A program made the translations under genes and the position numbers. From the NCBI RefSeq assembly GCF_030433435.1, contig NZ_JANRHH010000049.1, forward strand, positions 1 through 64,000: a DNA stretch of 64,000 nucleotides. The letters are read 5' to 3'. The notes below the pieces were generated by a model, which saw nothing but the letters and a program-made list of their open reading frames with translations, was not told the DNA's origin and made no database searches. This DNA is from Polycladomyces subterraneus. Lineage in GTDB: Bacteria > Bacillota > Bacilli > Thermoactinomycetales > JIR-001. Below are positions 47,364-56,601 of this stretch, piece after piece (the first letter of the stretch is position 1; each line of letters starts with the position of its first letter).

Positions 47364-47444
47364 CTATTCATTCACTTTGGCGCCCCCTGTCTCACTGATA
47401 TCAGCTTCCACTATCCCAACTGAAACACGGACTGGTATGTTCAT
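47364..47444 (-). CDS. Possible 26-aa peptide coupled to sensor kinase
   Basis: ATG overlaps the kinase stop as ATGA and the ORF reads MNIPVRVSVGIVEADISETG plus six residues. No independent ribosome site and no family match; plausible only because of the coupling. Confidence 0.25.
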   Translation of the reverse strand: MNIPVRVSVGIVEADISETGGAKVNE

Positions 47445-48877
47445 CTGCGCAGCAGCGGCAGGCGAAACTGGATCATCAAACTCCCTTGATCCTGCGTGGC
47501 CGTCACGTATCCCCCGTGCATTTCCGCAATCATCCTGACGATGGCCAAGCCGACACCCGATCCCCATGATCGGGATCGCTCCCCGGTGACAAATACGTCA
47601 AATAATCGGTTCAGTATTTCTTTCGGCAAGGGATCAGCCATATTTTTCACCTTTAAAACTGCCATATCCCCTTCCCTTACCGTGGTGATCACCATCTCGC
47701 CCGGCCGGATGCCGTGCTGGAGAGCATTGTGAAAGACATTGTCCAACATCCGCACCAACAAGTCGGGATCGCCATCCAATTCCAACGGGTCTTCACACAA
47801 ATCAAGCCGGATGCTCATTTGTTCCCGTTCGGCGAGGGGAATGGTCTCCTCTGCCAGCTGTTCGATCAGTCGGTTGAAAGACAGACGGGTTTTCCGGATC
47901 GGCACTTGATGATGTGTCCACTTGGCGTAGTCGAATAAATCTTCGATCAATCTCTTCATACTTTGGGCTTTGGAAAGCCCGATTCCCGCATAGCGACGGA
48001 TCTCGGTTTCGGACACATCAGGGTGATCCCGTATCCAGAGGAGGTATCCGATCATGGAAGTCAACGGTGTTCTGAGATCATGGGAAATACTAGTGATCAA
48101 CTCATGACGCTGTTCGTCCAAGCGTTTTTCCTTCTCTCGGCTTTCTTTCAGCTTTCTTGCCATTTCGTTGATATGTCGGCCCAAAATACCCAATTCATCG
48201 TCGCCTTTTTCAGGCACACGTGTTTCCCACCTGCCTTGGGCAATCTCCTGGACACCGCGGGACATAGCGGCAATTTGCCGTAGTTTCCCCCTGGTCAGCA
48301 AGTGGTACACAAGCCAGAAAGACAAAATACCGGAGCAAAAACTCATCAACGGATTTCCCTGGCCAACCGGTTGCCCGTTTCCCCTCCAATCGGCCACCAA
48401 ATAGACCGGTTGATGATCGAGATAGAACGGATAGACAAACGTCAAGTTCTGAACTCCACCACTAGTACTCAAATCATCCGATTGACGCATCATACGAAAA
48501 AACAGGTTGTGAATATTTTCTCTTCTCCTGGGTGCATGCGCCGACTGATAAAGCAGACTTCCATTATGATCCAACACGCGCAGTCTCATCCGACTGGTTT
48601 GTTCCAGGCTGTTCAACCATGTGTTGCGCTTGGCTGCTCGGATCTGTGACATTTCCCGGGCATAATGTGACAAGAAGATATGGGTTATTTCCTCTTCTCC
48701 CGGGTAGTAGTAATAGCGTTTCTCTCTGATGGTAAGTTTCTCCCCTATCGTTCCCCCCACCAACATAGCCGCCAAACTGATCAGAAACACGACGATCATC
48801 CGGGTTCGCAGGCGAGACCACATTTTTCTAATCCAGCGGATCACAAGACGGCTTTTCCTCTGTTTCGGATCATTCAT
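47441..48877 (-). CDS. Sensor histidine kinase, second two-component system
   Basis: 478 residues. TM1 (about 28-47), extracytoplasmic region with Tyr-rich KRYYYYPGEEE, TM2 (about 190-210), HAMP, HisKA with SISHDLRTPLTSMIGYLLWI, HATPase N box MLDNVFHNALQHG and G2 GSGVGLAIVRMIAEMHGG. The G1 region reads VKNMADPLPKEIL, without the usual DxGxG, as in some VanS/BceS-like kinases. It overlaps the regulator gene by 8 nt; the frame upstream of 48877 is a shadow of that gene. Confidence 0.9.
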   Translation of the reverse strand: MNDPKQRKSRLVIRWIRKMWSRLRTRMIVVFLISLAAMLVGGTIGEKLTIREKRYYYYPGEEEITHIFLSHYAREMSQIRAAKRNTWLNSLEQTSRMRLRVLDHNGSLLYQSAHAPRRRENIHNLFFRMMRQSDDLSTSGGVQNLTFVYPFYLDHQPVYLVADWRGNGQPVGQGNPLMSFCSGILSFWLVYHLLTRGKLRQIAAMSRGVQEIAQGRWETRVPEKGDDELGILGRHINEMARKLKESREKEKRLDEQRHELITSISHDLRTPLTSMIGYLLWIRDHPDVSETEIRRYAGIGLSKAQSMKRLIEDLFDYAKWTHHQVPIRKTRLSFNRLIEQLAEETIPLAEREQMSIRLDLCEDPLELDGDPDLLVRMLDNVFHNALQHGIRPGEMVITTVREGDMAVLKVKNMADPLPKEILNRLFDVFVTGERSRSWGSGVGLAIVRMIAEMHGGYVTATQDQGSLMIQFRLPLLRR

Positions 48878-49595
48878 CGCGACCTGGATGGGAATCGGCC
48901 GCCGCCTTGTATCCCACCCCCCAAACCGTAAGCACAATCGCGGGGTTTTTGGGGTCATCCTCGATCTTTTCGCGGATTTTTCGAATATGTACCATGATCG
49001 TATTGTTGGAGGACAGCATCGGTTCCCCCCACACCCGTTCATAGATCTCTTCCGACCGAAACACCACTCCGGGATGACGAAACAGCAATGCCAAAATATC
49101 AAATTCGCGAGGTGTCAGGTGAACGGGTTGACCGTGAACCCATACCTGGCGCTTCTCGGGATGAAGGGTTACCGCACCAATGGAAAGCAGATTTGTCCGT
49201 ACGGAAGCGTCGTTGGTATATCGTTTGTACCGCCGCAACTGTGACTTGACCCGCGCCACCAGTTCCAAGGGGTTGAACGGTTTGGTGACATAATCGTCAG
49301 CCCCCACAGCCAACCCCTGAATCTTGTCCAAATCTCCCGTCTTGGCCGTCAGCATGATGATGGGCATCCACTGTGTTTTGCGGATTCTGGTGCATGCTTC
49401 CATTCCTTCCATCCCTGGCATCATGACGTCCAGGATCATCAGGTCAACCGTATGTTTGCGCGTTAGTTCCAATGCTTCCCGACCGTCGGCCGCTTCCAAC
49501 ACGCGATACCCCTCATTTGTCAGATAGAGACGGATTAACTCCCGAATGTCAGGCTCATCGTCGACGATCAACACGGTTGTTTGCATTTCCATCCG
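48870..49595 (-). CDS. OmpR-family response regulator, second two-component system
   Basis: 241 residues from the start used. Receiver: VLIVDDEPDIREL, phospho-Asp in LMILDVMMPGMEG, MLTAKTG, and YVTKPFNPLELVARV. DNA-binding domain: LTPREFDILALLFRHPG and NTIMVHIRKIREKIE. VanR-like. Possible starts at 49604, 49595 and 49589; the middle one is used because AAAGG lies shortly upstream, but this is uncertain. Pairs with the kinase downstream. Confidence 0.92.
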   Translation of the reverse strand, partial: RMEMQTTVLIVDDEPDIRELIRLYLTNEGYRVLEAADGREALELTRKHTVDLMILDVMMPGMEGMEACTRIRKTQWMPIIMLTAKTGDLDKIQGLAVGADDYVTKPFNPLELVARVKSQLRRYKRYTNDASVRTNLLSIGAVTLHPEKRQVWVHGQPVHLTPREFDILALLFRHPGVVFRSEEIYERVWGEPMLSSNNTIMVHIRKIREKIEDDPKNPAIVLTVWGVGYKAAADSHPGRDE

Positions 49596-49659
49596 GCCTT
49601 TCATCCTCCCCCAACCGGTCCCTTCTCATTCTCCGCCCATGGCAGATGATCTTTTACAG

Positions 49660-50268
49660 TTATGGGTTAAGATTTGCCCATCCATTTCCCTTTTCCTTCT
49701 CCCGTGTTTTGGGTTTGCTGCATACATAGACGAAAGCGGGCGGCAGATTCCAGAATACCAACCGGGACGAGACGCGGTGAAATCGCTCCCGAAACAGAGG
49801 CAACATGTGCAGTGTGTACTGGTAGGCGACAAACATACCGTCCGGTGCCAACCGTTCCGTCACTTCATCCAAAATTGCATGCCGTATCGCATTGGGAAAA
49901 TTGGTGAAAGGCAAACTGGACAGGATACAATCCACCTGTCCGATCCCGTGCTGCTCCAACTCCTCACCCAGTTTTTCCGCATGTTCGGCATGATGAAGGT
50001 ACGGAAAACGGTGAAAAAGCAAGTCTCGTAAATGGGTATCTCGTTCAAATACGATTACATGGGTCTCCGGACGGGTCCGTTGAACCAACGCTTCGGTGAT
50101 CACCCCTGTTCCCGCTCCCAATTCGACCACTGTATCGACCTGTTCCCACGGAATGGGATCGAGCATGGCCCGAACAAGGTGAGCGGAGCTGGGGGTGATG
50201 CTGCCGATCATGCGGGGAGATCTGAAAAAACGCAACAAAAATGCCATTCGGTCCATCAACGACTCCAC
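49660..50268 (-). CDS. Phospholipid N-methyltransferase-like protein (COG3963)
   Basis: 202-residue class I methyltransferase. FRSPRMIGSITPSSAHLVRA and VVELGAGTGVITEALVQR (motif I) followed by LSSLPFTNFP are characteristic of the COG3963/rRNA-dimethylase-like group. Members may methylate phosphatidylethanolamine. GTG 50268 has AAGGGAG 7 nt upstream; an earlier GTG at 50286 is less likely. Confidence 0.82.
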   Translation of the reverse strand: MESLMDRMAFLLRFFRSPRMIGSITPSSAHLVRAMLDPIPWEQVDTVVELGAGTGVITEALVQRTRPETHVIVFERDTHLRDLLFHRFPYLHHAEHAEKLGEELEQHGIGQVDCILSSLPFTNFPNAIRHAILDEVTERLAPDGMFVAYQYTLHMLPLFRERFHRVSSRLVFWNLPPAFVYVCSKPKTREKEKGNGWANLNP

Positions 50269-50397
50269 GATATCACTCCCTTGCACCCTTTGACACCTAC
50301 CAGATTAAGCGCGGATTCTTAACATTTCAGGAGGGAAGTCCTTAACTTTCTCTTAACACAATCCAATAAAGCGATCTTTTCCTGGCCGCCCACTCGG

Positions 50398-51045
50398 TCA
50401 CCGAGATGCTGCCCCGCCTTCTGCCGGTGTGGCCCCCGCCATCAACGCCGACCAACCGCCGGACAAAAACAGCGGAAATCCAAACAACCAAGCTGGCGGA
50501 ACAGTTACATACCAGGACCAAAGTACCGATACAAGACCCACCAACCACAAACCGAACGAACAACCGGCCACCCGCGCTGAAAACGAAGGATGCCGAGACA
50601 AGATTACCGTACACATCAAACCGGAACACACATAACAGAAGTTGCCGAATATGCCGCCAAAAACATACAGCAGACGGTTCCCTTCCGCCAAATATGCCTG
50701 CAACCCAACCGTAGGAATCTGCCTCAGCCATTCGGTCAAAGCGGATATCATCGTCAATTGCACCAGATGGTGCAGGATGACGGAGGCGGCACCAATCACC
50801 CACACCAACCACGCCAACGAGAGAATAGCACCGTATTCGGCGGAAAAGCACCGATACCATCTCCCGTACCAAACAGCCATGCAACAAGCCGCCAATATGC
50901 CGGCCTGCCACAACCACGCCGGCGATCCTCCCTCCCCATCCCGACAATACCAGACCAACCATCCGGCCACTCCTCCCGCATGCACCGCAAGGGTAGCCGG
51001 AAGCAACCACTTCGTTAAACGGAAGGGTACGCGCACATCCTCCAC
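50398..51045 (-). CDS. Polytopic membrane protein of unknown function
   Basis: 215 residues, about six TM helices, rich in Trp and Gly (LVWVIGAASVILHHLVQL, FGNFCYVCSGLMCTVIL). No family recognised. This frame was preferred over the competing minus-strand frame 50342-51010, which is Arg/Gly/Cys-rich and lacks a ribosome site. GTG start near AAAAGGGG. Divergent from the lipoprotein gene, separated by 95 bp. Confidence 0.6.
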   Translation of the reverse strand: MEDVRVPFRLTKWLLPATLAVHAGGVAGWLVWYCRDGEGGSPAWLWQAGILAACCMAVWYGRWYRCFSAEYGAILSLAWLVWVIGAASVILHHLVQLTMISALTEWLRQIPTVGLQAYLAEGNRLLYVFGGIFGNFCYVCSGLMCTVILSRHPSFSARVAGCSFGLWLVGLVSVLWSWYVTVPPAWLFGFPLFLSGGWSALMAGATPAEGGAASR

Positions 51046-51140
51046 CCCTTTTCCATCAAGCTTCGGGCCGACAGGGAAGATTTCCCTTGCAAAATCGGAC
51101 TTTCTTCAACCCAAACTATGCAAAAGAGGAGGGAAAGGGA

Positions 51141-51503
51141 ATGACTCGCCGCATTTTCGTAGTATTGATGTGTGGTTTCTTCTTGACAGTTTCGGCGGGA
51201 TGCCAATGGGCCAAACCACCGGAACAACGCCAAGGATTGTCCAATGACAGTCAATCCTATACCTATGTAGGTTATCCCGAAAGCCATATAGTACAGGCGG
51301 CTCAAACCGTCGAGGGAGTCCGGTCCGCCCGGTTGGACTACGATGGTCGACGCCTTATCTTATACGTGGAGCCGGAACGCTGGGTAAAACCGCATCAATA
51401 CCATCGTCTCGAACGTCTGGTACATCGCAATGTGGGTGATATCGCCCCGCACAAACCGTTTGAGGTCAAAGTACTGTCCAACATCCGAACGGGCACGCAT
51501 TGA
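51141..51503 (+). CDS. Small lipoprotein (YhcN/YlaJ-like sporulation type possible)
   Basis: 120 residues. Signal with TM-like core (residues 4-16) and lipobox VSAGC (Cys21). Mature part has SHIVQAAQTVEGVRSARLDY, a BON-like alpha/beta pattern also seen in the YhcN/YlaJ sporulation lipoproteins, though similarity is weak. Start at 51141 after GAGGAGGGAAAGGGA. Followed by a terminator shared with pabB. Confidence 0.75.
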   Translation: MTRRIFVVLMCGFFLTVSAGCQWAKPPEQRQGLSNDSQSYTYVGYPESHIVQAAQTVEGVRSARLDYDGRRLILYVEPERWVKPHQYHRLERLVHRNVGDIAPHKPFEVKVLSNIRTGTH

Positions 51504-51589
51504 CGTTTTCCTATTTTTCCCATTCTCAACAACAAGATACATGCTACTCGCGTCGCTCGTACAATTGACAATCCCCGTATTTACTCCGC

Positions 51590-51635
51590 AACCTTTTTCC
51601 TGTTGTTCCCAATCAATCGGAAAAAGGTTTTTTTA
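51590..51635. terminator. Bidirectional terminator between lipoprotein gene and pabB
   Basis: AACCTTTTTCC...GGAAAAAGGTT, perfect 11-bp stem with an 18-nt loop, followed by T7 on the plus strand. Lies between convergent genes. Confidence 0.75.
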
Positions 51636-51649
51636 TTCGTGGTAGGTGG

Positions 51650-53074
51650 CTATTTGCGATTCACCCAGTGGATCGCTGCCTTGAGCGCACGGGCTTTGTC
51701 CATCGTCTCCTGATACTCCGCCTCAGGATCTGAATCGGCAACGATCCCGCCTCCCACGTGAAAAAAGGCTTGTCCCTTCCGACAAATCACTGTGCGGATC
51801 ACCATGCTGAGATCCATTGTCCCACGGACGTCCAAATAACCGATCCCGCCGGAATAAATCCCCCGTACCGTCGGTTCTAACCGATCCAAAATCTCCATCG
51901 CGCGAATCTTGGGCGCACCCGTCATCGAACCGCCGGGAAACGCGGCCTGCAACGCGTCCACGGCGTGCAGGTCTTCCCGCAACCTGCCTTCTACTGTGGA
52001 CACCAGTTGATGAACGGTGGCGTAAGATTTCACCGCAAGCAACTCCGGCACGCGCACACTGCCGGGATCCGCAACTCTGCCCAGATCATTGCGCACGAGA
52101 TCGACGATCATCACGTTTTCGGCCCGATCTTTTTCATGCGTGGCTAACTCGTTGGCCAATCGCGCGTCCTCCTCCGGGGTACGTCCCCGCGGACGTGTTC
52201 CTTTGATCGGACTGCTGTCCACCATGCGATCGGCACGCACACGTAAAAAGCGCTCCGGAGAGGAAGAGACCACTTCTGTTTCTCCCAACTTGAGATAACA
52301 CGAAAAAGGTGCGGGATTGATCCGGCGCAATACGCGATACAAATCCCAACCATCCGTCGACAAATCGGCAGTGACCAAGTGCGTCAAACAAGCTTGGTAA
52401 ATATCCCCGTCCGCAATATGGCGTTGAATGCTTTCGATTTTGCGCAGATATTGATCACGGCTCACCATGTAGCGAAATGCCGACTCATCTATACTGATCC
52501 CGTTGCAATCGGGCCATGCACGGGTGGAGAGGGGACACTGAGCGGCGCGCAAGAGAGCGGTTTCCCATTCGTTTAGCGTTCGTTCCACGTCAGCAGCGGT
52601 TTCTCCGTCCAACCGCCATTTGCAGAGCCAAACCCGTCGTTCCGCATGGTCAAATACCATCACTTTGTCAAACCACATCCAGCACATTTCCGGCAAGCCG
52701 AACGGATCGGCGCCAGTCTGCGGCAGTTGCTCCACATACCGTTTCATCTCATAGCCCACATACCCAACACCGCCGGCCAAAAAAGGTATATCCGGCAATG
52801 GGACGTCCGTAATCGACCACGACTGGGCCAGGGATTTCAACAGCGCGAACGGATGGTCTCCATATCTACGTACCTGACCGTTTCGGGTCATCGTGGTCCG
52901 CCCATCCCGGGTGGACATCAGCAGAAACGGATCTCCTCCCATCCAGGAAAAACGGCCGCTGCGGTCACTTCCCTGACCATCCAGCCAAAACGCATAGGTA
53001 CAGCTTCCGTACAACCGGGCGAACACGCACTCCGGTTCGATCTCATAAGGAAAGAGACGCACCTCGATACTCAT
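51650..53074 (-). CDS. pabB: Aminodeoxychorismate synthase component I
   Basis: 474-residue chorismate-utilising enzyme making 4-amino-4-deoxychorismate for folate. SSPIKGTRPRG contains the lysine nucleophile that separates PabB from TrpE (Ala). Other motifs are RDQYLRKIESIQRHIADGD, EKDRAENVMIVDLVRNDLG and FPGGSMTGAPKIRAMEI. ATG 53074 has AAGGAG 8 nt upstream. The glutaminase PabA and lyase PabC are not adjacent, unlike in the Bacillus pab operon. Confidence 0.92.
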   Translation of the reverse strand: MSIEVRLFPYEIEPECVFARLYGSCTYAFWLDGQGSDRSGRFSWMGGDPFLLMSTRDGRTTMTRNGQVRRYGDHPFALLKSLAQSWSITDVPLPDIPFLAGGVGYVGYEMKRYVEQLPQTGADPFGLPEMCWMWFDKVMVFDHAERRVWLCKWRLDGETAADVERTLNEWETALLRAAQCPLSTRAWPDCNGISIDESAFRYMVSRDQYLRKIESIQRHIADGDIYQACLTHLVTADLSTDGWDLYRVLRRINPAPFSCYLKLGETEVVSSSPERFLRVRADRMVDSSPIKGTRPRGRTPEEDARLANELATHEKDRAENVMIVDLVRNDLGRVADPGSVRVPELLAVKSYATVHQLVSTVEGRLREDLHAVDALQAAFPGGSMTGAPKIRAMEILDRLEPTVRGIYSGGIGYLDVRGTMDLSMVIRTVICRKGQAFFHVGGGIVADSDPEAEYQETMDKARALKAAIHWVNRK

Positions 53075-53161
53075 GACCACAACTCCTTGACGATTCGATG
53101 TATCAAATCGTTGAATTCAACCATACTGAAAGCAAACCTGATGCAAATGAGGTGAGTCATC

Positions 53162-53341
53162 ATGTTTGTCGGCCGTGATTGGCAAACGCTGCACACCACA
53201 CCGCTTCCCCAGTGGACCGATGAGGAACTGGTGTTTCAACACGCCGTTTTTTCTCAACTTTCCCCGCTGATGAATGCGCAGGGTATCAGCCTGCATCATC
53301 AGATTATCGAGGAAATCGAGCGGCGCGGCGGTTCCAGATGA
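53162..53341 (+). CDS. Small conserved-looking protein, 59 aa
   Basis: Too short for standard ORF cut-offs. MFVGRDWQTLHTTPLPQWTD is followed by an amphipathic region and ISLHHQIIEEIERRGG, a plausible helical mini-protein. ATG has TGAGGTGAG 5 nt upstream. Divergent from pabB. No family recognised. Confidence 0.6.
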   Translation: MFVGRDWQTLHTTPLPQWTDEELVFQHAVFSQLSPLMNAQGISLHHQIIEEIERRGGSR

Positions 53342-53441
53342 ACTAAGTGATGATGGCGGTAACCCAAAGTTGCGCTACGCCTGTCAGGGAACCCGTCAAA
53401 TCATCTGACTAAGAGGCCTTTTTCCAACGAGCGAACCCACT

Positions 53442-53640
53442 GACATCCCCTGGTGAATACTGTCCCATTGCTTTCCCGGCTCGCTCCACCTGCGCCCTGC
53501 AAGGAAGCAAGTCATGGCCGCTTCGACCAAGGAGCGCAGGTCGCGGGCAAAGTACGCTTCGCTGAGAGAAAGTTGCCTTCCGGGTCTTCGCTCACCTGGA
53601 AAATCATTTGCCCCCTCACGGATTTACCAGACATGCCCTA
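53442..53640 (+). repeat. Dispersed repeat R1, copy e (internally deleted)
   Basis: Matches R1d from TGGTGAATACTGTCC through CTTTCCCGGCTCGCTCCACC and ends TTTACCAGACATGCCCTAG. About 45 bp of the middle, after AAAGTTGCC, are missing. Its last triplet CTA is the reverse complement of the stop codon of the gene at 53638-54342. Confidence 0.8.
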
Positions 53641-54342
53641 GTTCACCATCTCCCCTTGCAACCGACACTCGGCCACCACCCAATCACCTGGACGGATTTT
53701 CCCCTCGACCAGAGAAGGATGTGTCACCATCGTCAACCGCCACTGGTCTTTTCCTGACAATGTGATCTTCCAAATTGTCTGACCGGTAATTTGATTTCTT
53801 TCTTCTTCCACCCCCTCTACCCTTCCCCGAAGAGTATAATGTGCCTGCTCCTCCAAGGGGATTTCTCGCGTAAAGCGAGCCACCTGCGCAAACAGCGGCA
53901 TCGATCCTGCCGTACCCAAAGATCTCGTATCCACCTTTATTTCATAAGCCAGACCGGCGATCCTCATCGTCCATGGACCCGGTTGCTTCGCTCCCCAATC
54001 ATTTTGCAACCATACCGCTGTTCGGTGCAGGATTCCACCCGGTATACTCCGCCACGCTCCCCAAGCGACGCTGTGACGTTCTGTTTTCCGGACAGTGGAA
54101 GGCAGAAACGAATGAGACGAGCCACATACGAGTGCCGGTACCAATTGCACCACACGCGTTCCGTCCGTCACCACCCGAAAACGGACACTGGGCGACATGG
54201 GCCAATCCATCCATTCATACCGCTGATCTCCCAGCCATCCCTTTCGTTTTTCTCCCTCTTTCAACGCCCGTTCCACCCACATTTTCGCCTCTTCATGGGA
54301 CGGCACACCCCATCCGGCCGCCCGCCACAATTGGGCCAGCAC
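53638..54342 (-). CDS. Unknown protein with OB-like C-terminus
   Basis: 234 residues, Trp-rich. The N-terminal part has WRAAGWGVPSHEEAKMWVER, the C-terminal ~65 residues (YTLRGRVEGVEEERNQITGQ to RPGDWVVAECRLQGEM) show a five-strand OB-fold-like pattern. No family recognised. GTG start 6 nt after AAAGGAGGG is convincing. The stop codon lies exactly at the edge of repeat R1e, so the natural C-terminus may have been shortened by the insertion. A plus-strand frame across the same region is a shadow. Confidence 0.65.
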   Translation of the reverse strand: MLAQLWRAAGWGVPSHEEAKMWVERALKEGEKRKGWLGDQRYEWMDWPMSPSVRFRVVTDGTRVVQLVPALVCGSSHSFLPSTVRKTERHSVAWGAWRSIPGGILHRTAVWLQNDWGAKQPGPWTMRIAGLAYEIKVDTRSLGTAGSMPLFAQVARFTREIPLEEQAHYTLRGRVEGVEEERNQITGQTIWKITLSGKDQWRLTMVTHPSLVEGKIRPGDWVVAECRLQGEMVN

Positions 54343-54468
54343 ATCAGTCCCTCCTTTACTGTCATCATGAGCATTGTCTCAAACGACGCCGGATTCGTAC
54401 AACCCATTCTCTTTCCAACCGCTTATGCACAAGGTAAAATAGTGGAAAAAAGCTGGAGGGAGAGAAAC

Positions 54469-56529
54469 GTGTCACCATCAACCCGAGAGGTTTTTCGCTC
54501 CGTCTGCCCGCTGGATTGCCCGGACACCTGCGGTTTGCATGTCACGGTGGAAGAAGGCCGCATCACCCGGGTGACCGGCGATCCCGATCACCCCATCACC
54601 CGCGGAGCAATTTGCCATAAAGTACGCCATTTCCCTGACCGTGTCCACCATCCCGAACGACTGCTTTACCCGATGCGACGCACGGGTGAGAAAGGGGAAG
54701 GCAAGTTTGAACGGATCACTTGGGAAGAAGCACTCGATGAGATCACGTCACGAATGAAGCAACTCATCTACAAACACGGGGCCGAATCGATTCTTCCCTA
54801 CAGTTACTACGGCAACATGGGTTTGGTTAACAATGGGACAATGGACCGACGTTTCTTTCATCGTCTCGGAGCAACGCGGCTGGATCGCACCATCTGCAAC
54901 GTGGCGGGCAGTCAAGGATTCCAAGCCACCATGGGGATCAAGGGGGCAATCGATCCCGAAGACACGGTCCATAGCCGGTATATCATCGTTTGGGGCGGTA
55001 ACATCGTTAGCACCAACATGCATCAGGTCATGTTGTTTGAACAAGCCCGCAGACAAGGGGCCAAAATCGTGGTCATCGACGTCCATCGCAATCAGACGGC
55101 TCGGTGGGCCGACGAGTTCGTCCAGTTGTATCCTGGTACTGATGCGGCATTGGCGCTTGGCATGATGCACGTGTTGGAGCGGGAAAACCTGATCGACGAA
55201 GCGTTTTTGCGCGATTATACCGTTGGATGGGAGCAACTGCGGGAACGGCTGAAAGCATATCCTCCCGAACGCGTGTCCCGCATCACGGGCGTACCGAAGG
55301 AGACCATCATCCGGCTGGCCCGGGAGTATGGGAAAACATCTCCCTCGTTCATCCGGATCGGCAACGGGTTGCAACATCATGACAACGGCGGCATGATCGT
55401 CCGCACCATCACCTGTCTGCCGGCCCTCACTGGCCAATGGCGGTACAAAGGCGGCGGAGCGCTCAAGGGGAACGGTTTGGTCCAAGTGGACACCGACAAA
55501 CTGGAACGCCCCGATTTGTTGCCCAATCCCAACGTGCGCAGCATCAATATGATCCATCTGGGGAGCGCATTGCTGGAGTCTGATCCGCCGATTCGCATGC
55601 TGTTCGTCTATAACAGCAATCCAGCCGCAGTGGCACCGTCTCAGGAAAAGGTGTTGCGCGGTCTGGCTCGGGAAGATCTGTTCACAGTGGTACATGATCT
55701 GTTTCTCACGGACACCGCCCGTTATGCCGATCTGGTGCTGCCCGCCACATCCCATTTTGAAAACCTGGATGTATACAAATCCTATTGGCATATGTACGTC
55801 CAAGTGGCCCGTCCGATCCTGCCGCCGCAAGGTGAAGCCTGGTCCAACTACAAGTTGTTCCGTACATTGGCCAAACGGATGGGTTTCACTGAGCCCTGCT
55901 TTGACGATACGGAGGAGGACCTGATCCGCCAAGTCCTGGACAACTCGGACAATCCCTGCCTGTCCCGTATTGATTTTGACGAGCTGATGGAAAAAGAGAT
56001 CGTCAAGTTGGATTTATCGGAGAATGCGGTATTCCCGGAACGGTTGCAACGCGGTGTTCGTATTCTCCTGTTCAACGAATCGCTTCGGGCGGAAGGATTA
56101 GACCCTCTCCCTGCTCACATCGCACCGAAAGAGGGGACCGACGGGGAACGGAACGCGAAAGATCCCGATACGTTCATGCTCATCTCTCCGCCCAACCACC
56201 AATATCTCAATTCCAGCATGGGTAACATTCCCAAACTGCAGAAGATGGAAGGACGGCCCACTTTGCAAATTCACCCGAAAGATGCAGCGCGGAAGGGAAT
56301 CGTCGACGGGAGCCTCGTACGCATCTGGAATGAGCGGGGGAGTTGTATCTTGACGGCGAAAGTCACCGACGCCGTTCTTCCCGGCGTGTTGGTCAGCATG
56401 GGATTGTGGTGGTTGTCCTCCTATCCGGATGGAAAAGGAATTAACCAACTGACGCCCGACCGGGAAGCTGATATGGGGGGCGGTGCCGTCTTCTTCTCCA
56501 CTGCAGTCCAACTGGAAAAAGCGGAGTGA
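54469..56529 (+). CDS. Molybdopterin oxidoreductase (DMSO reductase family)
   Basis: 686 residues. N-terminal 4Fe-4S motif SVCPLDCPDTCGLHV...GAICHKV (Cys ligands about residues 12-63), catalytic alpha subunit body with IVWGGNIVSTNMHQV, RIGNGLQHHDNGG, and C-terminal MopB domain ANDHQ-like SPPNHQYLNSS, RIWNERGSC. Similar to Bacillus YoaE/YyaE; substrate unknown and no electron-transfer partner gene is adjacent. GTG after GGAGGGAGAGAAAC; the open frame back to 53791 is a shadow. Confidence 0.9.
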   Translation: MSPSTREVFRSVCPLDCPDTCGLHVTVEEGRITRVTGDPDHPITRGAICHKVRHFPDRVHHPERLLYPMRRTGEKGEGKFERITWEEALDEITSRMKQLIYKHGAESILPYSYYGNMGLVNNGTMDRRFFHRLGATRLDRTICNVAGSQGFQATMGIKGAIDPEDTVHSRYIIVWGGNIVSTNMHQVMLFEQARRQGAKIVVIDVHRNQTARWADEFVQLYPGTDAALALGMMHVLERENLIDEAFLRDYTVGWEQLRERLKAYPPERVSRITGVPKETIIRLAREYGKTSPSFIRIGNGLQHHDNGGMIVRTITCLPALTGQWRYKGGGALKGNGLVQVDTDKLERPDLLPNPNVRSINMIHLGSALLESDPPIRMLFVYNSNPAAVAPSQEKVLRGLAREDLFTVVHDLFLTDTARYADLVLPATSHFENLDVYKSYWHMYVQVARPILPPQGEAWSNYKLFRTLAKRMGFTEPCFDDTEEDLIRQVLDNSDNPCLSRIDFDELMEKEIVKLDLSENAVFPERLQRGVRILLFNESLRAEGLDPLPAHIAPKEGTDGERNAKDPDTFMLISPPNHQYLNSSMGNIPKLQKMEGRPTLQIHPKDAARKGIVDGSLVRIWNERGSCILTAKVTDAVLPGVLVSMGLWWLSSYPDGKGINQLTPDREADMGGGAVFFSTAVQLEKAE

Positions 56530-56601
56530 TGGGAAGATAATGGATCGGAGAATCAGAGACATTGCAGAGAAAATCGTGTCTGATCATCCTTAATCCAAGG
56601 G

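Noticed and set aside
48878-49102. 75-codon extension of the second sensor kinase
   Set aside because: It is a shadow of the response-regulator gene; the kinase ATG at 48877 overlaps the regulator stop as expected for a coupled pair.
50342-51010. Competing minus-strand frame of 222 codons
   Set aside because: Gly/Arg/Cys/Val-rich composition and no ribosome site; the overlapping frame 50398-51045 has regular TM helices.
53791-54468. N-terminal extension of the molybdopterin oxidoreductase frame by 226 codons
   Set aside because: It is Pro/Ser/His-rich, overlaps the well-supported leftward gene at 53638-54342, and a clear ribosome site and GTG occur at 54469 directly before the Fe-S motif.
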